NCBI RefSeq assembly: GCF_900116555.1
Contig: NZ_FPAT01000005.1
Location: 124,001-188,000, forward strand
Direction: 5' to 3'
Source of the DNA: Actinopolyspora lacussalsi subsp. righensis
GTDB taxonomy: Bacteria > Actinomycetota > Actinomycetes > Mycobacteriales > Pseudonocardiaceae
DNA: 64,000 bases
How positions within the stretch are numbered: position 1 is the stretch's first letter; each line of letters begins with the position of its first letter. Position numbers and translations under genes: made by a program. This document shows, piece by piece, positions 1-8,737 of this stretch. The notes beneath the pieces were generated by a model that saw nothing but the letters and a program-made list of their open reading frames with translations, was not told where the DNA came from and made no database searches.

Positions 1-1
1 A

Positions 2-1294
2 GATCCGGAGGTGTGGTGGCGGGCGTGCGGCGAGGCCGTGCGACAGGCGGTCGATGCCGCCCCCGGCCCCGTCGAAGCCGTGGCCGTGGCCGGGCAGCAA
101 CACGGCATGGTCGCGCTCGACACCGCGGGAACGGTGCTGCGGGACGCGCTGCTGTGGAACGACACCCGTTCGGCACCGCAGGCACGACGGCTGACCGAGC
201 GACACGGCGCCGCCGAACTGGCCGAACGCACCGGGCTGGTTCCGGTGGCGAGCTTCACGCTCACCAAACTCGCCTGGCTCGCCGAGAACGAACCCGCCAA
301 CGCGGCGCGGTTGGACCGGGTGCTACTGCCGCACGACTGGCTGACCTGGCGGTTGTCCGGCAATCCGGACCGTGCTGTCACCGACCGGGGGGACGCCTCG
401 GGAACCGGCTACTTCTCCCCCGCTTCGGCGGAATGGCTGCCGGAACTGTGCCGGGAGGTGTTGTCCGACCGTGCCCCTCGACTGCCCGAAGTGCTCTCCC
501 CGCGCGAACCAGCCGGGGAGGTCACCGAGCTCGAGGAGCTGCGCGGAGCGGTGCTGGGTCCGGGAACCGGCGACAACATGGCCGCGGCGCTCGGGCTCGG
601 GATCGAACCGGGCGATGTGGTCGTCTCCGTCGGAACCTCGGGTACCGCCTTCGCGGTGACCGAGCAGCCGTGCGGCGACCCGACGGGAACGGTGGCCGGA
701 TTCTGCGACGCGACCGGCCGCTACCTCCCGCTGATCGCGACGCTGAACGCGGCCCGGGTGCTCGACTCGACGGCCAACGCGCTCGGGACCGACCTCGCCG
801 GGTTGGACGAACTCGCGCTACGGGCCGAACCCGGCGCGGAGGGGCTGACGCTGCTGCCCTACCTCGACGGCGAGCGCACCCCCAACCTGCCCGACGCCAC
901 GGGCACGTTGACCGGGATGCGCACCGGCAATCTGACCCCGGAGAACATGGCACGCGCGGCTGTGGAGGGAATGCTCTGCGGACTCGCGGACGGGATCGAC
1001 GCGCTGCGGAACGTGGGAGTGACCGTGCGGCGGGTGCTGCTGATCGGGGGCGCCGCGGAGTCGGCCGCGGTGCGCGCGATCGCTCCGATGCTGTTCGGAG
1101 TGGACGTGCAGGTACCGGAGGCGGCGGAGTACGTCGCCCTCGGCGCCGCCAGGCAGGCCGCGTGGGTGGCCAGCGGGACCGACCAACCCCCGAAATGGCC
1201 GCTGCGCTGCGAATCGTACGAGGCCCGGGACGTGGCTCGCGGGGAGGAGATCCGCGAGAAGTACCGCGATGCCGCACAGCGGGTGTACGGCTAG
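2..1294 (+). CDS. xylB: Xylulokinase, 3' part (5' end outside window)
   Basis: FGGY-family sugar kinase that phosphorylates D-xylulose with ATP to xylulose 5-phosphate, feeding the pentose phosphate pathway. The reading frame is open to the left edge, and residues before the first GTG (DPE, then VWWRACGEAV) already look like family sequence, so the GTG at 11 is not the true start and the N-terminal ATP-site segment is missing. Visible family blocks are GQQHGMV, the DWLTWRLSG and TDRGDASGTGYFS region of the substrate domain, and GTGDNMAAALG followed by VSVGTSGTAF in the second actin-like domain. The gene ends at TAG with no co-directional partner close by. The call rests on the GQxHG and DASGT signatures; a related FGGY kinase with another pentulose substrate cannot be excluded. 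Confidence 0.88.
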   Translation, partial: DPEVWWRACGEAVRQAVDAAPGPVEAVAVAGQQHGMVALDTAGTVLRDALLWNDTRSAPQARRLTERHGAAELAERTGLVPVASFTLTKLAWLAENEPANAARLDRVLLPHDWLTWRLSGNPDRAVTDRGDASGTGYFSPASAEWLPELCREVLSDRAPRLPEVLSPREPAGEVTELEELRGAVLGPGTGDNMAAALGLGIEPGDVVVSVGTSGTAFAVTEQPCGDPTGTVAGFCDATGRYLPLIATLNAARVLDSTANALGTDLAGLDELALRAEPGAEGLTLLPYLDGERTPNLPDATGTLTGMRTGNLTPENMARAAVEGMLCGLADGIDALRNVGVTVRRVLLIGGAAESAAVRAIAPMLFGVDVQVPEAAEYVALGAARQAAWVASGTDQPPKWPLRCESYEARDVARGEEIREKYRDAAQRVYG

Positions 1295-1515
1295 TTGTAG
1301 GTGCTTGAACCGCTCGGTGGGCACCGGTGCTCCGCCGAGCGGTCGCGGGCCGTCCGTCCGAGACGCGTTCTCGCTCAGGCGGATTCACCGAACGGTTCCG
1401 TGCTCGCTCGGGACTGATTTTCCACGCACTCGGTGACTCGACAACGGGCAGTACCGTCGTCGGTTACCGGTGTGTAGGTTGGCGCGGTAACACCGGCGTC
1501 CGCCACGGAGGAAGC

Positions 1516-2031
1516 ATGCACGCGATCGAGCTGAACGGGACGACTCCCACCGTCCGGCAGGGGGCCTGGGTCGCCCCGACCGCCACACTGGCCGGTGAGG
1601 TCACCCTCGCCGAGGAGGCGAGCGTCTGGTACGCCTCGGTGGTGCGGGCCGACTGCGACAGCATCTCGGTCGGGCACGGCAGCAATCTCCAGGACGGCTG
1701 CGTGGCACACGCCGACCCCGGGACCCCGGTGAGCATCGGTGAGCACGTCTCGGTCGGTCACCGTGCCGTGCTGCACGGCTGCACCGTCGAGGACAACGTG
1801 CTGGTGGGCATGAGCGCGACCGTGCTCAACGGGGCGCGCGTCGGTTCCGGCAGCATCATCGCGGCGGGAACGGTGATCCTGGAGGGCACCGAGATCCCGC
1901 CGAACTCGCTGGTCGCGGGCGTGCCGGGCAAGGTACGTCGCGAGACGACCGAGGAGGAACGCGAACTCATCACCGCCAACGCCCAGCACTACCTCACGCT
2001 CAAGAACCAGCACTCCGAAGCGGCGGGGTGA
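1516..2031 (+). CDS. Gamma-carbonic-anhydrase-like (left-handed beta-helix) protein
   Basis: 171-residue protein built of hexapeptide repeats, the trimeric left-handed beta-helix fold of the gamma carbonic anhydrase/PaaY/YrdA group. Repeats run from about residue 17 to 150. The motif ASVVRADCDSISVGHGSNLQD and the histidines of GCVAHAD and GHRAVLHG match the metal-binding positions of the family. The start at ATG 1516 follows GGAGGAAGC; a longer frame upstream lacks similarity and is not used. Real carbonic anhydrase activity is unproven for many members, so metal-dependent hydrolase/hydratase of unknown substrate is the safe statement. It stands alone between xylB and a thioesterase gene. Confidence 0.85.
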   Translation: MHAIELNGTTPTVRQGAWVAPTATLAGEVTLAEEASVWYASVVRADCDSISVGHGSNLQDGCVAHADPGTPVSIGEHVSVGHRAVLHGCTVEDNVLVGMSATVLNGARVGSGSIIAAGTVILEGTEIPPNSLVAGVPGKVRRETTEEERELITANAQHYLTLKNQHSEAAG

Positions 2032-2164
2032 GCTCCGAATCCGCCGCTCCCGGCCCCGGGTGGTTTCCGAAACGCGACACCGGAACCCGCGTGGATTCCC
2101 CGAGTGCTGCTTCCCACAGCCGCACGAGGGTCCACCACGGCGCGAGCGGAGGTAGCGTTCGGTC

Positions 2165-2686
2165 ATGGACAGCGCGAACACGACGAAGGTCGACTGGGGA
2201 GAACCACGCAGCAAGACCGTCACCTGGTACGACCCCACCACGGGCGCCCGGGCGGCCACCGGCATGTCCGGACTGGACTACCTGTCGGCGATGCACCGAG
2301 GCGAACTGCCGCCACCGCCGATCAGCGCGCTGTTCGGTGACATGCGGATCAGCAGCGTGGCCGAGGGCGAGGTGGAGTTCAGCTGCGTTCCCGACGAGTC
2401 GGCCTACAACCCGATCGGCTTGGTGCACGGCGGGCTGGCCTGCACCCTGCTCGACTCGGTGACCGGCTGTGCCGTGCACAGCACGCTTCCCGCCGGGACC
2501 GGCTACAGTTCCGCCGAGATCAAGGTGAACTACCTGCGCGCGATCCGGCTGGACACCGGCAAGCTGCACGCCCTGGGCCGAGTGACCAAACCGGGGCGGC
2601 GCGTGGCGTTCGCGGAGGGCGAGATCCGGGACTCGGCGGGCAAACTGCTCGCCACGGCATCGAGCACCTGCACCGTGTTCGGCTGA
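2165..2686 (+). CDS. PaaI-family hotdog thioesterase
   Basis: 173-residue hotdog-fold acyl-CoA thioesterase of the PaaI/YbgC-like group. The core signature NPIGLVHGGLACTLLDSVTGCAV (about residues 80-102) carries the HGG and the D/E helix residue typical of the family, and the following strands EIKVNYLRAI and GRVTKPGRRVAFAEGEI complete the fold. The N-terminal ~45 residues are an extension common in actinobacterial members. No Shine-Dalgarno sequence precedes the ATG; instead TAGCGT lies six bases upstream, suggesting a leaderless transcript. The substrate is unknown; aromatic or medium-chain acyl-CoA are the usual possibilities. Confidence 0.85.
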   Translation: MDSANTTKVDWGEPRSKTVTWYDPTTGARAATGMSGLDYLSAMHRGELPPPPISALFGDMRISSVAEGEVEFSCVPDESAYNPIGLVHGGLACTLLDSVTGCAVHSTLPAGTGYSSAEIKVNYLRAIRLDTGKLHALGRVTKPGRRVAFAEGEIRDSAGKLLATASSTCTVFG

Positions 2687-2756
2687 CCCCGGGCCCGGCC
2701 GGGCCCGAACATCCGGTGCGCGACAGCGACCACCACATCGGCTCGTCGGGAACCGT

Positions 2757-3557
2757 TCAGCCCGACAGCGGCCCTCCGGTGGAATCCGGTGCGGAGGTCA
2801 GCGCGCGGGAGATTCCGCGGGCTGCCATCCGCACGGCCGGAGCCAACGAGCTCGGCCGGACGCTGCCGAACCGCAGCACCACCGAAAGTGCCGCCACCAC
2901 CGCACCGGATCCGTCGAGAACGGGAGCCGCCACCGAGAGGGCGTCGGAGGTCACCTGCCGGTCGCTGACCGCGAACCCGTCCCTGCGCACGTCCGCGAGC
3001 ACCCTTCGCAGTCGCTCCGGGTCGGTCAACGTGTGTGAGGTGTACCGGTGCAGCGGTGTCGCCAACACGCGTTGGCGGACCTCGGGCGGAGCGTGCGCGA
3101 GCAACACCAGTCCCACACCGGTCGGCGGCATCGGAAACCTGCCACCGATTCTGGTCCGCACGCCCACCGAGGCGCGCCCGGCGAGCCGTTCCACGAACAC
3201 GACCTCCTCGTCGGCCCGAACACCCAGCTGCACGTTCTCCCTGGTGACCTCGTAGAGGTCCTCCATGTAGGGCAGCGCAACCTCGCGCAGGCCGGGACCA
3301 CGTGGTGCCAGGGCTGCGATCTCGAACAACGCGAGCCCGACCCGGTAACGCCGATCCGAACCGCGCTCCAGCACTCCCCGCTCGGTGAGCTCGCCGACCA
3401 GCCGGTGCACCGTGGTCATGGCCAGCCCCGATCGGTGCGCGATCTCGCTGAGCGTCAGAGCCGCTCTGGCCGAGCTGAAGGCGGACAGCAGCGTGAACAA
3501 CTTGGCGATGACGGAACGGTCCCCGGTGCCGGCGGTTCCGTCCGTGTTCGGTGGCAT
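2757..3557 (-). CDS. IclR-family transcriptional regulator
   Basis: 266-residue IclR regulator: winged helix at about residues 15-75 (LTLSEIAHRSGLAMTTVHRLVGEL recognition region) and a C-terminal effector-binding GAF-like domain (from about residue 90, including VRTRIGGRFPMPPTGVGLVLLA). The start at ATG 3557 has CGGGAG about six bases upstream; a longer frame to 3593 has no such support. The gene diverges from the MetE-like methyltransferase gene at 3828, with a perfect palindrome between them, so it probably controls that gene and itself. The ligand is unknown; a methylated or sulfur compound would fit the neighbour but is inference. Confidence 0.9.
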   Translation of the reverse strand: MPPNTDGTAGTGDRSVIAKLFTLLSAFSSARAALTLSEIAHRSGLAMTTVHRLVGELTERGVLERGSDRRYRVGLALFEIAALAPRGPGLREVALPYMEDLYEVTRENVQLGVRADEEVVFVERLAGRASVGVRTRIGGRFPMPPTGVGLVLLAHAPPEVRQRVLATPLHRYTSHTLTDPERLRRVLADVRRDGFAVSDRQVTSDALSVAAPVLDGSGAVVAALSVVLRFGSVRPSSLAPAVRMAARGISRALTSAPDSTGGPLSG

Positions 3558-3692
3558 ACACGCTCCCGGTAGGGCTTTGTCCAGTCTTGCCACGACCGCG
3601 TTTCGGCGTGGGTGTTTCGCCGGTGTCCCTCGACGTCCACGCGCCGGACAAACCCCCGAGGATGATCCGGATCACTCCACCGACGAAACCGG

Positions 3693-3713
3693 GTTTTCCG
3701 TTCAACGGAAAAC
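3693..3713. promoter_or_regulatory. Perfect palindromic operator candidate for the IclR protein
   Basis: Arms GTTTTCCGTT and AACGGAAAAC, each 10 bp, are separated by a single C, giving a perfect 21-bp inverted repeat. It sits in the 270-bp space between divergent iclR (start 3557) and the metE-like gene (start 3828), about 115 bp upstream of the latter. Position and symmetry fit a dimeric winged-helix regulator; IclR proteins usually bind such short-spaced palindromes next to their own gene. Confidence 0.6.
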
Positions 3714-3827
3714 GGAACCATCGGAAGGGCGACACCCGCAACGTCCGGGGATTCGTAACAGCAGCGCAACGGATCCCTCGTTCCGCGAACAGCTGGATTC
3801 CACTTTCGGTGCCCTACTGTCACGGTC

Positions 3828-4949
3828 ATGACGCGACGTTCTTTCCCGCCCTACCGGGCCGACCACGTGGGCAGCCTGCTGCGCCCCTCGTACCTGCACT
3901 CGGCACGCGAGAAGTTCGCGGCGGGCGAGCTGTCCGCCGAGGCGCTGCGCGAAACCGAGGATCGCGCGGTGCGCGAGGTGGTGGCCATGCAGGAGGACAT
4001 CGGGCTTTCCACCGCGACCGACGGTGAGTTCCGCCGCTCCACGTGGCACATGGACTTCATCTACAAGTTGGACGGCATCAACGCCAGCGACTCCACGATG
4101 TCCGTGCGGTTCCACAACGAAGCGGGCGACATCGAGTTCGCTCCCTCCGCCACCCGGATCGACGGGAGGATCCGGCTCGGGGAACCGATCTTCGGCGAGG
4201 ACTTCGCATACCTGGCCAGTCAGGTCAGCACCGCCACCCCCAAGCTGACGATGCCCTCGCCGAGCATGGTCCACTACCGGGGCGGCCCCGCGGCGATCAG
4301 TCCGGAGGTGTACCCGGACATCGAGCGGTTCTGGGACGATCTCTCGGCCGCCTACGCCGACCAGATCCGGGCCATGGGCGCCAGGGGCTGCAAGTACCTC
4401 CAGCTCGACGACACCAGTCTGGCCTACCTCAACGATCCGGCCCAACGCGCCCAGCTGGCCGAGCGCGGCGACGACGCCGAACACCAGCACCTGCGCAACA
4501 TCAAGCAGATGAACGCGGCTCTCGCGGCGCGTCCGTCCGACATGGCGGTGACCACGCACATGTGCCGGGGCAACTTCCGTTCCTCGTGGGTGGCCGAGGG
4601 CGGCTACGAGTTCGTCGCCGAGGCGGTGTTCAACGAGCTCGACGTGGACGGTTTCTTCCTGGAGTTCGACGACGAACGTTCGGGAGGCTTCGCCCCACTT
4701 CGCTTCGTCCCCGACGACAAGGTGGTCGTACTCGGACTGGTCACCACCAAACGCGGCGAGTTGGAGTCCAAGGACGCGCTGAAGCGGCGGATCGAGGAGG
4801 CCACTCGCTACATCGACATCGACCAGCTCTGCCTCTCGCCGCAGTGCGGATTCGCCTCGACCGAGGAGGGCAACGCGCTGGACATCGAACAGCAGGCGGC
4901 GAAGCTGCGGCTGATCGTCGAAACCGCCCGTGAGGTGTGGGGCGACTGA
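3828..4949 (+). CDS. Stand-alone MetE C-domain-like methyltransferase
   Basis: 373-residue protein of the cobalamin-independent methionine synthase II family (YxjG/YxjH-like), holding only the catalytic (beta/alpha)8 barrel that in full-length MetE is the C-terminal half. Zinc-site residues are visible: H and C in TTHMCRGN (about residue 245), the acidic FFLEFDDER strand, and the late cysteine in LCLSPQCGFAS. Such short proteins transfer a methyl group to homocysteine or a related thiol, or cleave methylthio compounds; the methyl donor is not established. No Shine-Dalgarno sequence is seen; TACTGT ends eight bases before the ATG, so translation may be leaderless. Divergent from an IclR regulator. 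It could supply methionine from methyl groups released by the C1 island 5 kb downstream, which is inference. Confidence 0.85.
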   Translation: MTRRSFPPYRADHVGSLLRPSYLHSAREKFAAGELSAEALRETEDRAVREVVAMQEDIGLSTATDGEFRRSTWHMDFIYKLDGINASDSTMSVRFHNEAGDIEFAPSATRIDGRIRLGEPIFGEDFAYLASQVSTATPKLTMPSPSMVHYRGGPAAISPEVYPDIERFWDDLSAAYADQIRAMGARGCKYLQLDDTSLAYLNDPAQRAQLAERGDDAEHQHLRNIKQMNAALAARPSDMAVTTHMCRGNFRSSWVAEGGYEFVAEAVFNELDVDGFFLEFDDERSGGFAPLRFVPDDKVVVLGLVTTKRGELESKDALKRRIEEATRYIDIDQLCLSPQCGFASTEEGNALDIEQQAAKLRLIVETAREVWGD

Positions 4950-5309
4950 ACCGGACACCGGTTGGAAACCCCTCGGAGCGGCTAACCCCGGTGCGCGCCG
5001 GTGCGCGGCGAACCCTCGTCACGAATCCATCGGCCCTCCGGGACGCTTCCCACCGGACACCGCGGGAACGATCCCGTCATCGCGGCGTGCTCCATTCGAG
5101 CGAACTCGATCAACGGCGGTACCCCGATGCCAGGTCCAACCGGTAGGCACGGGACGTGAGCGCGCGATCCGGCCACCCGGTCGGCACCGACAACCACCTT
5201 AACCGCCCGAGTAATGGACTCCACGGCGGCGTCACTACGCCGGTCACCGGCCGCACCGGAGCTCGCGCGCCCGTATCGGCGCAGTCGACCTCGTCGAGGG
5301 GGCTCGGTC
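4950..5309. other. Intergenic region, 360 bp, no gene seen
   Basis: GC-rich spacer between the metE-like gene and the unknown gene at 5310. No reading frame here has family similarity, no tRNA cloverleaf is apparent, and no strong terminator hairpin is obvious. GAGGGGGCTC near the right end is the likely ribosome site of the next gene. Confidence 0.5.
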
Positions 5310-6512
5310 ATGACCGGTGAGGAAAAGGCACTGCTCGGCGCGCTCGGTGTGGTGGCCGCGATCGTCCCGCTGGTGCTGGGGCTGACCGCGGGATGGCCGG
5401 TATGGCTGTGGCTGCCGCTGGCGTTGGCGCTTGCGGCGGCCCCACAGCCGCTGGGCAGACGGATCAGCGGGCGGCGCGAGGAACAACGCATCCGCGAGGA
5501 GATGCGGCAGCAGCGGGAACAGCGCCAGGAGCAACAACCCGAGCAGACCCCTTCCACCCATCCTTCGCACCAGGTCGAGGGCCTGTGGGTACCCACGCAG
5601 CATCCGGAGTACCGGCTGCTGTTGTCGGCCACGGTGCACTGGATTCCGGCTCCCGGAGCAGCGGGCCCCTCCCCGGAACGACAGCAGGCCATCGCGGTGG
5701 ACGCGGTCTATCGACGTGCCTGCGCGGTGACCGCGGAGACCGGCGCGCTGGATCACGGGATCACCACTCATCGGCTGCGGGACGCGCTGGGGACGATGCG
5801 ACAGGATCCGGCCGGGCACCTGCGGGCTTGGGCGCAGGACGTATCGCTGACGTTGCGGGAGATCGACGAACAGCGGCTGCGCGCACTCGGCGATGCCGCC
5901 AAGGACGAGGAAATACGGCAGCGCAGGCGCGACGGAGAACGAGGTTTCCGCGAGTACCTGACCAACGACGCGCTCAAGGACACCGCCAACGCGGTGGTGT
6001 GGTGGCTCGCGCAGGAGGATGTGTCCAGACAGCGGCTGGAGGAGGCGGTGGGGTTGGTCGACACGCTGTCCCAGCTGTCGGCACTGGCCCACAGCCCGGA
6101 GGAAGCCGCGCGGCACGGTGCGGCAGCGGCGCAGTGGGTACCCGCCACCGGTTTCTTCACCTCGGACACCGCTGTCAACGGCACCAGGTTCGCGCACCAG
6201 GCTTTCGCGTCGGACGGGGAAGCGGCACCGCCGGAGATCTCGGGAATCGACGAACGACAGGACCCCGCGAGCATTCGTGTGCTGTTCGCCAAACACATGA
6301 TCGAGGCGAGCCATCCCGAGGACGACGAACAGCGACCGCTCTTCGCACGTCGACTGGCTGATGTGCTCGACGCGCACGAGATGTCGCGGGAGGCCACCGA
6401 GATCCGAGCGGAGTACGAGGGTGGCGGTGGTGAACCGGAGAACTCCGAGCAGAACACCACGGTGATTCCCGGGGACGAACTGGATCAACACCGGTCGCGG
6501 CGGGATCAGTAG
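5310..6512 (+). CDS. Hypothetical protein with N-terminal membrane hairpin and cytoplasmic helical domain
   Basis: I do not recognise this 400-residue protein. It begins with two closely spaced hydrophobic segments (about residues 7-27 and 30-45), then a very charged Arg/Glu/Gln-rich stretch (about 48-80) likely to be coiled coil. Next comes a mixed domain that opens with EYRLLLSATVHWIP, continues through a long helical part (RRACAVTAETG to RRRDGERGFREYL, then LAQEDVSRQRLEEAV), and ends in an acidic, glycine-rich tail. The ATG at 5310 follows GAGGGGG about ten bases upstream; an in-frame earlier start at 5214 would add an arginine-rich leader without support. The order of segments suggests an inner-membrane anchor holding a cytosolic scaffold or band-7-like assembly domain, but that is only a suggestion. 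It has no operon partner. Confidence 0.65.
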   Translation: MTGEEKALLGALGVVAAIVPLVLGLTAGWPVWLWLPLALALAAAPQPLGRRISGRREEQRIREEMRQQREQRQEQQPEQTPSTHPSHQVEGLWVPTQHPEYRLLLSATVHWIPAPGAAGPSPERQQAIAVDAVYRRACAVTAETGALDHGITTHRLRDALGTMRQDPAGHLRAWAQDVSLTLREIDEQRLRALGDAAKDEEIRQRRRDGERGFREYLTNDALKDTANAVVWWLAQEDVSRQRLEEAVGLVDTLSQLSALAHSPEEAARHGAAAAQWVPATGFFTSDTAVNGTRFAHQAFASDGEAAPPEISGIDERQDPASIRVLFAKHMIEASHPEDDEQRPLFARRLADVLDAHEMSREATEIRAEYEGGGGEPENSEQNTTVIPGDELDQHRSRRDQ

Positions 6513-6645
6513 TCGGATCGCCGTCGGCGGCCGGTTCCGGTGACGTTCGGCCCTTGCCGCTCCCCACGGGGGACAACAGTCTGACCGGTAAGCATTCCTC
6601 CCCTCCCACGCGGGGAGACCGGTTCGTCACGAGCGGAGCGAGAAG

Positions 6646-7491
6646 ATGTTGTCACCGGATCAACAACACATCGTGGTAGGCGTCGACGGATCCACAACCG
6701 CGCTGCAAGCGGCGCTGTGGGCGTCCGAGGAATGCGTCCGCACCGATTCCGCGCTGTGTCTGGTGATAGTCGAGAGGGACGAGGCACTCCAGTACTACGC
6801 GGCCCGCACGGTCGAGGAAGTGGCGGCGCGCTGCCGGACACTGCGACCGGAACTGTGCGTGGTGAACAGGGTGTCGTCGGGGCATCCGGTGGAATGCCTG
6901 ATCCGGGAGTCCCGCGACGCGCGCGAGCTCGTGCTCGGCGGACTCGGTGAGAATCCGCTCGGCTCGGTAAGCGCCGCCGTGGCCGGGCGAGCGCGCTGTC
7001 CCGTGGTGCTGACCAACGGCACGAGCGGTTCGTGGAACGGTCCCGTCGTGGTCGGGGTCGACGAGGCCGCTGACAGCGCTCCCCTGCTGCAGTACGCCTT
7101 CGAGGCGGCGAGCGCACGCGACGAGCCGCGGCTCGAAATCGTGCGGTCCTGGCACGAGTCCGACAACGGGCATTCCTCGCGAACACCGCTCTCCCCGCGC
7201 TACGGGGAGAATCCGCTACGGGCACTGGAACGATCGCTGGCCGAACGCTCGGACGGCTGGGCCGAGAAGTACCCGGAAGTACGAGTCAGCCGAAGCGTGC
7301 GGATCGGTCAACCGGTTCCGGTGCTCACGAGGGCCAGCGAGAACGCCGCGCTGCTGATCGTGGGCCGCGGGGACGACGGAAACCTCGCCCGAAACGGCCC
7401 GGGATCCACGATCATCGGAGTGAGCCGCCACGCGAACCGCCCGGTGGCGGTGATGCCGCTACGATCGCCGTCCGGTACGTACACCGATTGA
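6646..7491 (+). CDS. Universal stress protein, tandem UspA domains
   Basis: 281-residue protein with two UspA domains, about residues 7-125 and 128-278. Each starts with the nucleotide-fold strand (IVVGVDGSTTA and VVVGVDEAADS). The second ends with a G-x2-G-x9-GS-like ATP loop (VGRGDDGNLARNGPGSTIIG); the first loop is shorter (LGGLGENPLGSVS). Tandem Usp proteins are abundant in actinobacteria and are linked to dormancy, redox and dehydration stress. A GGAGCGAGAAG sequence precedes the ATG. It converges with the IclR gene on its right; no operon. Confidence 0.9.
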   Translation: MLSPDQQHIVVGVDGSTTALQAALWASEECVRTDSALCLVIVERDEALQYYAARTVEEVAARCRTLRPELCVVNRVSSGHPVECLIRESRDARELVLGGLGENPLGSVSAAVAGRARCPVVLTNGTSGSWNGPVVVGVDEAADSAPLLQYAFEAASARDEPRLEIVRSWHESDNGHSSRTPLSPRYGENPLRALERSLAERSDGWAEKYPEVRVSRSVRIGQPVPVLTRASENAALLIVGRGDDGNLARNGPGSTIIGVSRHANRPVAVMPLRSPSGTYTD

Positions 7492-7609
7492 TCCCCGGGC
7501 GCGGCACCGACCGCACCACAACGACCCCGGGGGAAGCGCGGGTCCCGAGGGAAGCGCGGGGCGCCGAACGTGGTCGCCACACGGATCGAGTCGGCCCGGT
7601 GCGGAGTGA

Positions 7610-8401
7610 TCAGGTTTCGAGATACCCGAGCTGGGCCGAGAGCTCCTTGGAAGCCACCGTCATCGCGTCGACGAGCTCACGCATCCTTCTGCGGGAGAAT
7701 CGGTAGGACGGCCCGGAAGCACTCAGCGCGGCGATGACACCGCCGTTGTGGTTGTAAACGGCGACCGCCGCCGCGTTCAGCCCCAGTTCGAGTTCCTCGT
7801 AGCTTGTCGCGTAACCATCGCGTTCGATGGCCTGGAACTCCTTGCGGAGCTCCTCGGAATCGGTGATGGTTCGCGCCGTGTAGCGCTGCAGTTCCTCACC
7901 GAGCAGATCCTCCCGGTCCTCGTTCGGGGCGTGCGCGAACAGCACCTTGCCGCTCGAAGTGGCATGCAGCGGTGTCCGCTGCCCCACCCAGTTGTGCGCG
8001 GTGACGGAGGCCGTGCCGCGCGCCTGGCTGATGTTGATCGCCACGTCGTGATCCCGGATGGCGATGTTGACGGTCTCGCCCAGCTCGGCGGCGAGCGAGT
8101 CACAGTACGGTGCGCCGAGGCGTGGCAGGTCCATCCGCTCGGTGGCGGCTCCGGCGAGCCGGACCACTCCGAAGCCGATGACGTACTTTCCCCTGTCCTT
8201 GAGCTGTTCCACCAGGCCGCGTGTTTCCAACACACTGACCAGCCTCGACGCGGTGGACTTGTGCACGCCCAGTTCCCCGGCGATCTCGGTTATGCCAACC
8301 TCGCCGTTGCGTGCCACGAGCTCCAGGATCGTCACGGCACGGTCCACCGACTGGACCAACGCCCCCGATCCCCTGCCTCGTGTGTCCGCTGATTCACTCA
8401 C
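7610..8401 (-). CDS. IclR-family regulator next to the sarcosine oxidase operon
   Basis: 263-residue IclR regulator: N-terminal winged helix (VGITEIAGELGVHKSTASRLVSVL, about residues 35-58) and C-terminal ligand-binding domain containing VNIAIRDHDVAINISQARG and TPLHATSSGKVLFAH. It lies downstream of soxBDAG on the same strand, separated by 336 bp that hold its own promoter. An imperfect palindrome in that promoter (8500-8516) resembles sites in front of the flavoprotein gene at 14957, so it is the best candidate for the shared regulator of the C1 island. Activator or repressor role and ligand (dimethylglycine, sarcosine or betaine would be logical) are inference. Confidence 0.9.
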   Translation of the reverse strand: MSESADTRGRGSGALVQSVDRAVTILELVARNGEVGITEIAGELGVHKSTASRLVSVLETRGLVEQLKDRGKYVIGFGVVRLAGAATERMDLPRLGAPYCDSLAAELGETVNIAIRDHDVAINISQARGTASVTAHNWVGQRTPLHATSSGKVLFAHAPNEDREDLLGEELQRYTARTITDSEELRKEFQAIERDGYATSYEELELGLNAAAVAVYNHNGGVIAALSASGPSYRFSRRRMRELVDAMTVASKELSAQLGYLET

Positions 8402-8499
8402 GACTCAACCGTATCCGTCCGGGGACAATTGCCGGAACCAACCGTCCTCGTCGGTCCACCGCCCGACTTTCCCGGCAGTCGCCCGACAAACCGCGCGCG

Positions 8500-8516
8500 G
8501 TTCCGTTATACGCAAC
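8500..8516. promoter_or_regulatory. Candidate IclR operator in its own promoter
   Basis: GTTCCGT-TAT-ACGCAAC, a 17-bp inverted repeat with six of seven arm positions matching, lies about 100 bp upstream of the IclR start at 8401, in the 336-bp space (8402-8737) between iclR and soxG. Twelve of its 17 positions are identical to a 17-mer at 14909-14925. Apart from this and a locally AT-richer stretch around it, nothing else is seen in the gap. Confidence 0.5.
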
Positions 8517-8737
8517 ATAGCGCTCGCCCTGTGGCGAACCCGGCGGCACCGGCGAGTTCACCGGCTGCGACACCACCATGCGGCCGGGCCCGCTTCCACC
8601 TCGGAATCGGCCCTACCTCGTGTTTACAGTATCGCAGACCGTAACAGCCCGGGAAGCCCGCGAATCGCCCGGACGACTACCGAGAGCTATCGGACTCGGC
8701 GAAATCGGCGGGAAGCGAACACTCCGGGTCACTGCCG

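Noticed and set aside
11-1294. GTG at position 11 as the start of xylulokinase
   Set aside because: Codons before it continue family-like sequence to the window edge, and the N-terminal kinase motif is missing, so the gene begins outside.
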